A stretch of 7,066 nt of DNA, from assembly GCA_964489835.1 (NCBI GenBank), contig CAZBBC010000201.1:1-7066 (forward strand). Direction: 5' to 3'. Below, one piece after another: positions 1 through 4,194 of the stretch. Source of the DNA: CAZBBC01 sp964489835 (GTDB taxonomy: Bacteria > Calditrichota > Calditrichia > JAJRVZ01). The stretch's first letter is position 1; every line of letters starts with the position of its first letter. A program made the position numbers and the translations under genes. Below the pieces are notes generated by a model, which did not search any database, was not told the DNA's origin, and saw only the letters and a program-made list of their open reading frames with translations.

Positions 1-140
1 ATAAAGGTAACTCTCCTACATTAAATCTAATATGAGGTTAATATTTCAATATAGATGTCTTTATTGTTAATATCGTAAAGATTTTATTCTTTAGATAATT
101 TTTATTTTCTTTTCATACCGTTAGAACAAATTAGATTATT

Positions 141-211
141 AACCTCGTAGAGGTTTTATTATTGTAGAAAAAAATCGTAACCCAAAAACATATAATCCTC
201 GTAGAGGATTA
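141..211 (+). repeat. Pair of hairpin repeats, forward orientation (copies 1 and 2)
   Basis: Two small palindromes share the core CCTC-GTA-GAGG. Copy 1 has a 6-bp stem (141-146 with 150-155). Copy 2 has an 8-bp stem (193-200 with 204-211). Both have a GTA triloop, and the outer stem pairs differ between copies while pairing is kept. Each is followed by an AT-rich tail, ATTATTG after copy 1 and ATAATTG after copy 2. Loop centres are 54 bp apart. They look like a REP-type dispersed palindrome family. Function is unknown; an RNA or DNA hairpin is possible. No poly-T run supports a classical terminator. Confidence 0.75.
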
Positions 212-312
212 ATAATTGCGGACATTATCGAAGCGCCGACATGTTTTGAGGAATTTAATCAATAAATTAAAATTAATATTTTTCACTAAATCTACTAATA
301 CTACTAATAATG

Positions 313-381
313 CATCCTCTACGAGGATGGGGTATTGGTTTATGCCTGTTTTATTACAATAATTTATCCTCTACGAGGATA
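313..381 (-). repeat. Pair of hairpin repeats, reverse orientation (copies 3 and 4)
   Basis: These are the same palindrome family as at 141-211 but inverted: the loop reads TAC instead of GTA. Copy 3 pairs 313-319 with 323-329 (7 bp) and copy 4 pairs 365-371 with 375-381 (7 bp). Loop centres are 52 bp apart, nearly the spacing of the forward pair. Read on the minus strand, copy 4 is followed by AATTATTGTAAT, matching the tail of copy 1. The outermost stem pairs are C-G in copy 3 and T-A in copy 4, so the flanking bases covary. The two pairs together form a large inverted arrangement centred near 261. Confidence 0.75.
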
Positions 382-602
382 CGATTATTGGATTTCGCGC
401 TTTTTTAATTAGCAATCGATCAAATTACGATAAGTCAGGTTATAAAATCGTTTCCAAAATTACATTCTGTTTATTCGCCAAAAATTCCCCGAATTTCCTC
501 AAAAATATATTCATCCGGATGCTAATCCATTAAAATCCGTGTTACCCATCGCAATTACTCAAAACAAGTTGATGTTGATGGGAACCTTGCCATCTGTAAT
601 AT
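382..602. other. Gene-free AT-rich leader
   Basis: I see no credible coding region between the last hairpin repeat and the candidate promoter, and none in 1-140 either. Two minor structures are visible: AAATTC-CCC-GAATTT at 482-496 (6-bp stem, triloop) and the 10-bp palindrome CATCCGGATG at 512-521. Either could be a regulatory site, but nothing ties them to a known regulator. Confidence 0.4.
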
Positions 603-631
603 TTGAAAAAAGTTTTGATACTTAGTATGTT
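603..631 (+). promoter_or_regulatory. Candidate sigma-70 promoter of the carbamoyltransferase gene
   Basis: TTGAAA at 603-608 (5 of 6 to TTGACA) and TATGTT at 626-631 (4 of 6 to TATAAT) are separated by 17 bp. Transcription would begin near 638, leaving a leader of about 25 nt before the ATG at 663. An AT-rich inverted repeat (TTAATT at 631-636, AATTAA at 640-645) overlaps the expected start region and might be an operator. The DNA is very AT-rich, so chance matches are likely. Confidence 0.4.
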
Positions 632-662
632 TAATTAAAAATTAATTAGATTGGGAACTATT

Positions 663-1643
663 ATGAGCGAGATACTGAGGGGAAAAGATTATATTGAAAC
701 AATTGATTTTAGTCATGAAGAAATTGAACTGTTACTGAACACAGCAGCAGATTTGAAAGAAAAATTTAAAACCGGTATCCCTCATAAATTGCTGCCGGAT
801 AAGACAATTTTTCTTTTCTTTTTTGATAAATCAACACGTACCCGTAATTCTTTCGAGGCCGGTATTACCCAATTGGGCGGGCACGCTCATTTTATCGAAG
901 CTGCATCTTCACAGGTTGCCCATGGAGAAAGTCCGAAAGATATGGGTATTATCCTGTCAGGTTATGGCCATGGAATTGCCATTCGTCATGACCTGGTTCC
1001 CGGAGAAGGTAATGCTTACATGCGGGAAGTCGCCCGCTGGGCGGAAGTGCCGGTAATCAATATGCAATGCGATGTGGATCACCCCTGCCAGACACTGGCC
1101 GACCTGATGACCATTCGGGAGAAATTCGGAACTGATCTGCGCGGACGTAAAATTGCAGTCAGCTGGGCCTATGCCCCCAGTTATGCCAAACCAATGTCCG
1201 TCCCCCAGGGTTTGATTACGCTGATGACCCGGTTTGGAATGGAGGTTGTTCTTGCCCATCCCCCGGAATATAAACTCATGGATAAAACTCTGAAAAAAGC
1301 GGCAGAACTTGCCAAAAAATCCGGCGCCAGTTTCCGGATGGTCAATAACATGGAAGAGGCGTTTGATAACGCCGATATCGTGTACCCAAAAAGCTGGGGG
1401 ATTGAAGAATTATTTCATGTTCCGGAGGAGGCACTGGCGATATCAAAGCGTTATCAGAACTGGATTTGTGATGAAAAAATAATGAAGATCGCAAAAAAAG
1501 ATGCCATTTATATGCATTGTCTCCCCGCTGACCGGGGGAATGAAGTGACCGATGCAGTGATAGACGGACGGCAATCGGTCGTTTACCAGGAAGCAGAGAA
1601 CCGCCTGCATACCTGTAAAGCAATTATGTCCTTAACGATGTAG
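663..1643 (+). CDS. ygeW: YgeW-type knotted carbamoyltransferase
   Basis: This is a cytoplasmic transcarbamylase of the aspartate/ornithine carbamoyltransferase fold, 326 aa from ATG 663. The carbamoyl-phosphate loop STRTR is at residues 57-61, HPCQTLAD at 140-147, and the C-terminal HCLPADRGNEVTD at 285-297. WAYAPSYAKPMSVPQG (168-183), LAHP (197-200) and VYPKSW (240-245) are, as I recall them, signatures of the YgeW group rather than of OTCase. The ATG is preferred over the in-frame TTG at 651 because GGGA (653-656) lies 6 nt upstream. In purine-degrading anaerobes ygeW sits with ssnA and xdhD; the likely role is carbamoyl transfer between phosphate and a ureido compound late in purine breakdown. 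The true substrate is not determinable here. It is about 70 residues shorter than my recollection of E. coli YgeW (396 aa). It converges on the amidohydrolase gene with a 5-bp gap. Confidence 0.88.
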   Translation: MSEILRGKDYIETIDFSHEEIELLLNTAADLKEKFKTGIPHKLLPDKTIFLFFFDKSTRTRNSFEAGITQLGGHAHFIEAASSQVAHGESPKDMGIILSGYGHGIAIRHDLVPGEGNAYMREVARWAEVPVINMQCDVDHPCQTLADLMTIREKFGTDLRGRKIAVSWAYAPSYAKPMSVPQGLITLMTRFGMEVVLAHPPEYKLMDKTLKKAAELAKKSGASFRMVNNMEEAFDNADIVYPKSWGIEELFHVPEEALAISKRYQNWICDEKIMKIAKKDAIYMHCLPADRGNEVTDAVIDGRQSVVYQEAENRLHTCKAIMSLTM

Positions 1644-1648
1644 TATTT

Positions 1649-2905
1649 TTATGTAAGTTTCTCCCATAACTTTTTAGACTGCTCTCTGGCAAAGCGCAGG
1701 ATATCATGCTTATCAATATTGACCGCTCGCCTGTCTTGGAGGACCCAACGACCATTCGAAATAACACCGTCGACATCTCCGGATTGGAGACCATAAAATA
1801 AATGTCCCAGCCAGTTCTCCTGGCTCACCGGTGTTGGTGGTGTATAATTAAGAATGACCAGATTGTTATCCGAATCTCCTTTAAAATTATTTGAATGTAG
1901 ATATTGATGGGCCCTTCTCAATCGCAAATAACTATCCTGGAGGGTTAGCGTATCCCTGTCTTTATGAACAAAATAATTGACCTGGGCGCTGCGGATCATA
2001 TCCGAATGCATCCCATCGGTTCCCAGAAGCACTTTTCTCTCAAGATCTCCTTTGTTCATAAATAGTCCCACATTATTATTTTGATTGCTTTCCGTATTGA
2101 CCGCTATCCAGGCATTCGACTCTGCCAGTAGCTGACGTTCCTTATCATTGAGATGAATACAATGAGCGAGGATCGTTTTCGAAAAATCCAACACACCATA
2201 ATGATCTAAACGTTCAAGAACCCGGCACTGATGATCCTGCATACAACACTGCTGATCGATCTTATCTTCCGCGACATGAATATGTATACCGGCGTCATAT
2301 TTTTCAGCCAGGTCAACAGCAGATTTGAGTAACCCATCGCTAACCGTGAACGAAGCATGTAATCCAACCAATCCGTCATGATTCTTAAGATAGCGTTCTG
2401 TCTCTGCCAGACCCTGTTCCCGGCACTTTTCTCCATCCCGGTCCGATAGCTCGTAACAGAGTAAATGATTGACACCGACCTTGTTAAAAGCTTCGGCGAT
2501 TATTTCTAACGAGTTTTCAACTGCAAATGGCGACGCATGGTGGTCAATAATATAGGTCACCCCATTTTCGATACAGGCCAATGCCGTGACCAGGGCGGAA
2601 GCCCGGATCATTTCCGGATCAAGATATTTATCCAGCTGCCACCAGACAAATTCCAGTATTTGTTTAAAATTCTGCGGTTGTTTTTTGGGTGGAGGCATCC
2701 CCCGGGCCAGTGCCGAATAAGCATGATGATGCGCGCATGCAAAGGCTTTGGTTACAATTTTTCCCCGGCCATCATAAGCATCCGCCGGGCATGAATCGAC
2801 AAATTTAACGTTTGATTGATTACTTTCATCAATTTGTAAATTACCGTAATAGATCTCATGCGTCTTCCAGTTGATAAAACTGGTATTTTTGATATAGATC
2901 GACAT
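1649..2905 (-). CDS. ssnA: SsnA-type metal-dependent amidohydrolase
   Basis: This is a 418-aa amidohydrolase-superfamily enzyme (TIM barrel plus split beta domain) that probably hydrolyses a purine-derived ring or amino group in the cytoplasm. Visible metal and catalytic residues are the HxH motif in CAHHHAYSALARG (H59, H61), H183 in GLHASFTV, H210 and E213 in IHIHVAE, H248 in LAHC, and D297 in LLGTDG. The stretches WWQLDKYLD (88-96), DHHASP (121-126), NYTPPTP (353-359) and the AEDKID segment align well with E. coli SsnA (about 442 aa) as I recall it. The ATG at 2905 is preferred over an in-frame TTG at 2938: GAGG lies 7 nt upstream, and the TTG would overlap the preceding gene. One base separates it from that gene's stop codon, implying translational coupling. 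The exact substrate is unknown. Confidence 0.88.
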   Translation of the reverse strand: MSIYIKNTSFINWKTHEIYYGNLQIDESNQSNVKFVDSCPADAYDGRGKIVTKAFACAHHHAYSALARGMPPPKKQPQNFKQILEFVWWQLDKYLDPEMIRASALVTALACIENGVTYIIDHHASPFAVENSLEIIAEAFNKVGVNHLLCYELSDRDGEKCREQGLAETERYLKNHDGLVGLHASFTVSDGLLKSAVDLAEKYDAGIHIHVAEDKIDQQCCMQDHQCRVLERLDHYGVLDFSKTILAHCIHLNDKERQLLAESNAWIAVNTESNQNNNVGLFMNKGDLERKVLLGTDGMHSDMIRSAQVNYFVHKDRDTLTLQDSYLRLRRAHQYLHSNNFKGDSDNNLVILNYTPPTPVSQENWLGHLFYGLQSGDVDGVISNGRWVLQDRRAVNIDKHDILRFAREQSKKLWEKLT

Positions 2906-2906
2906 G

Positions 2907-3119
2907 TTAGAACCTCGTCTTAGGTCTGCGTGAACCAAAAATTACTTCACACGGCGCATTTTTGGTCACATGTTTCTCCAGTTTTTTGCACCAGATGGCG
3001 ATAAATGTACGGCACGATTTCGAGCCGTCAATGGCATCATCCCTGGCAAAATCTGCGTGTTCACAACGCATATCACAAAATTTGATCTTACTGGATGTTA
3101 CACCGGCGTTTTCGCTCAT
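2907..3119 (-). CDS. Small cysteine-rich protein of the purine cluster
   Basis: I do not recognise a named family. The gene encodes 70 aa with five cysteines (C15, C19, C36, C44, C57) in the motif order CDMRC, SCRTFIAIWC and KNAPC, and no signal peptide or membrane segment. The spacing suggests a metal site or a structural cysteine cluster in a small cytoplasmic accessory protein. Evidence that it is real: an ATG with GAAGGA (3126-3131) 6 nt upstream, and a TAA stop one base before the ssnA ATG, so the two are very probably co-translated. I have a vague memory of similar short CxxxC...CRTF...KNxPC proteins near molybdenum hydroxylase genes; this is unverified. It may serve metal, sulfur or selenium handling for the hydroxylase, or it may bind the amidohydrolase; both are inference. 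Confidence 0.72.
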   Translation of the reverse strand: MSENAGVTSSKIKFCDMRCEHADFARDDAIDGSKSCRTFIAIWCKKLEKHVTKNAPCEVIFGSRRPKTRF

Positions 3120-3137
3120 TACAGTTCCTTCAGATTT

Positions 3138-3206
3138 TTAGGTGCTAGGTATAGGGTATAAGGTATAAGGTATAAGGTATAAGGTATAAGGGAATAAGGT
3201 ATACGG
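3138..3206 (+). repeat. Left heptamer array (GGTATAA/TAAGGTA)
   Basis: This is a tandem array of a 7-bp unit. Five consecutive exact GGTATAA units lie at 3155-3189. Degenerate units TTAGGTG and CTAGGTA mark the outer edge, and an 8-bp variant followed by GGTATAC ends the inner side. Divergence increases toward the outer edge, which begins 6 bp upstream of the small cysteine-rich gene's Shine-Dalgarno sequence. The same heptamer in inverted orientation lies at 3741-3770 and 3949-4194. Confidence 0.9.
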
Positions 3207-3232
3207 TTTATTATGCCTTAGTAAGCGAATAG

Positions 3233-3646
3233 TCATTTTTTATTCTTCAATTGTTTGTGAGCGAATTTTATATAACCATTTAAAGTCCTTTTTGCTCTCT
3301 CTATCAATTTGATACCCTTCTCGAATGACTGATAGTTTATTATTTGTAAATCTAAGCAGGTTGTCAAATGATCTTTTAACTCATAGAGAGAAGCCCTGGA
3401 AATTCTGTAGAATTGTATACCCTCCTGGTAATGATAACGTCCATATCCCTCTGCAATATTAGCTGAAGTGCTGATCAAGGTTTTCCTGATTTGATGTCCT
3501 AGGGACCACTTATCAATATCAGGAATTTTCGGGAGGATATATCTATAAAAGTACACTTTTAGTTCTCGTATATATTTCCAGGTCAATAAAGAAGTAAAAT
3601 CCTTTTCAAAATCATAGTTTGATACTGGTATTGAAACTTCATCCAT
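3233..3646 (-). CDS. Four-helix-bundle protein (23S rRNA intervening-sequence type)
   Basis: This 137-aa protein belongs to the family encoded in 23S rRNA intervening sequences and distantly related to the Avd accessory protein of diversity-generating retroelements. Family hallmarks visible are FTSLLTWKYIRELKVYFY (17-34), HQIRKTLISTSANIAEGYGR (51-70), the helix with ASLYELKDHL (85-94) and LNGYIKF (122-128). Family members form oligomeric basic helical bundles with a suspected nucleic-acid-binding role; the molecular function is unsettled. The ATG at 3646 is the first start after an in-frame TGA at 3656-3658. The ribosome site is weak (GAAAAG about 12 nt upstream), unlike its neighbours. It is flanked on both sides by inverted heptamer arrays and shares no evident function with the purine genes, so it is likely cargo of an inserted element. 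Confidence 0.88.
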   Translation of the reverse strand: MDEVSIPVSNYDFEKDFTSLLTWKYIRELKVYFYRYILPKIPDIDKWSLGHQIRKTLISTSANIAEGYGRYHYQEGIQFYRISRASLYELKDHLTTCLDLQIINYQSFEKGIKLIERAKRTLNGYIKFAHKQLKNKK

Positions 3647-3740
3647 TTTATTATATCACTTTTCAAAATGTGCAAATTTTTAATAGTAAAATGTATCAAA
3701 TACCATGCCATCAAATTTAAATATGTCAATCCCCCTCCTA

Positions 3741-3770
3741 CCTTATACTCTATACCCTTATACCCTATAT
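3741..3770 (-). repeat. Short right-side inverted heptamer block
   Basis: CCTTATA, CTCTATA and CCCTTATA units followed by CCCTATAT form a short block with the reverse complement of the left array's heptamer. Positions 3756-3769 are an exact 14-bp inverted match to 3150-3163. It lies 95 bp upstream of the four-helix-bundle start, so the gene is symmetrically flanked even without the larger array further right. Confidence 0.8.
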
Positions 3771-3776
3771 CATTGT

Positions 3777-3877
3777 GCACGGCAGGCCGTGCCCCTACAT
3801 ATCGAAGTTAAACCCCTCCGGGGTTTCGCCACGGTGATTCAATCATTATTCTACCGATGTTGAACACCTTCGGTGTT
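3777..3877 (-). repeat. Cluster of three hairpin repeats
   Basis: Three palindromes lie close together. GCACGGC-AG-GCCGTGC is at 3777-3792 (7-bp stem). AAACCCC-TCC-GGGGTTT is at 3810-3826 (7-bp stem, triloop). AACACC-TTC-GGTGTT is at 3863-3877 (6-bp stem, triloop). The last two are preceded by CTACATAT (3796-3803) and CTACCGAT (3851-3858). This matches the reverse-orientation tail (TACAATAAT) of the repeats near 365, so they are probably diverged members of the same palindrome family with different stems. No gene is visible in 3647-4180 on either strand. Confidence 0.65.
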
Positions 3878-3948
3878 ACTGTTGTTACGTTAATTTATAT
3901 ATTTTATGATCATCTATTTCCCAATTTCTAATTACTAATTCCCAGTTC

Positions 3949-4194
3949 CCTTATACCCTTATACCCTATTTCCTTATACCCTTATACCCTATTTCCTTAT
4001 ACCNNNNNNNNNNNNNNNNNNNNNNNNNNNNNNNNNNNNNNNNNNNNNNNNNNNNNNNNNNNNNNNNNNNNNNNNNNNNNNNNNNNNNNNNNNNNNNNNN
4101 NNNCCTTATACCCTTATACCCTATTTCCTTATACCCTTATACCCTATTTCCTTATACCTTATACCCTATTTCCTTATACCTTATACCCTATACC
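3949..4194 (-). repeat. Right tandem array with a 23-bp higher-order unit
   Basis: The unit is CCTTATA + CCCTTATA + CCCTATTT (7+8+8 bp). Exact copies lie at 3949-3971, 3972-3994, 4104-4126 and 4127-4149, a partial copy at 3995-4003, and a 22-bp version at 4150-4171 lacking one C. The last stretch, 4172-4194, loses the CCCTATTT part and becomes the exact inverted partner of 3148-3170. The array runs into the hydroxylase gene, whose last codons and stop lie within it. Copy number is unknown because of the internal assembly gap. Confidence 0.92.
4004..4103. other. Assembly gap (100 N) inside the tandem array
   Basis: There are exactly 100 undetermined bases with array units continuing on both sides in the same orientation. 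A round 100 is a common placeholder for a gap of unknown size, so the true array could be shorter, longer, or contain other sequence. Confidence 0.95.

Larger units (their letters stand above)
3138..4194. mobile_element. Putative repeat-bounded insertion carrying a four-helix-bundle gene
   Basis: GGTATAA arrays on the left and TTATACC arrays on the right enclose one gene (3233-3646). Positions 3148-3170 and 4172-4194 are exact 23-bp inverted copies; a shorter exact inverted match of 14 bp joins 3150-3163 and 3756-3769. The segment separates two genes of one functional set (hydroxylase and cysteine-rich protein plus amidohydrolase) that would otherwise be close neighbours on the same strand. 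No transposase, integrase or target-site duplication is visible, so mobility is inferred from layout only. A smaller unit, 3138-3770, is an equally good boundary choice. The assembly gap hides part of the right side. Confidence 0.45.

Noticed and set aside
651..662. TTG at 651 as start of the carbamoyltransferase
   Set aside because: The ATG at 663 has GGGA at a 6-nt distance, and the four extra residues add nothing conserved.
957..1259. Minus-strand open frame of about 100 codons inside the carbamoyltransferase gene
   Set aside because: It is opposite a gene with clear catalytic motifs, has no recognisable domain and no ribosome site; it is a shadow.
2206..2475. Second minus-strand frame inside the amidohydrolase
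   Set aside because: It overlaps the catalytic region of the recognised enzyme in another frame and has no family features.
2906..2938. TTG at 2938 as start of the amidohydrolase
   Set aside because: It would overlap the upstream cysteine-rich gene by 32 bp, while the ATG at 2905 has GAGG 7 nt upstream.
3138..3206. Telomere-like repeat
   Set aside because: The unit is TAAGGTA rather than a telomeric G-rich unit, and it is internal and inverted on the other side.
3233..3646. Diversity-generating retroelement accessory gene (Avd)
   Set aside because: The fold family is related, but no reverse transcriptase and no template/variable repeat pair is visible in the window.
3650..3655. TATAAT (minus strand) as the promoter -10 box of the four-helix gene
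   Set aside because: It lies only 3 nt before the ATG, so transcription would start inside the gene, and no -35 box is found at a suitable distance.
3583..3780. Minus-strand frame running from the right heptamer block into the four-helix gene
   Set aside because: It begins in repeat DNA and overlaps the start of the real gene in another frame.
3949..4194. CRISPR array
   Set aside because: The units are contiguous with no unique spacers, and no cas genes are present.
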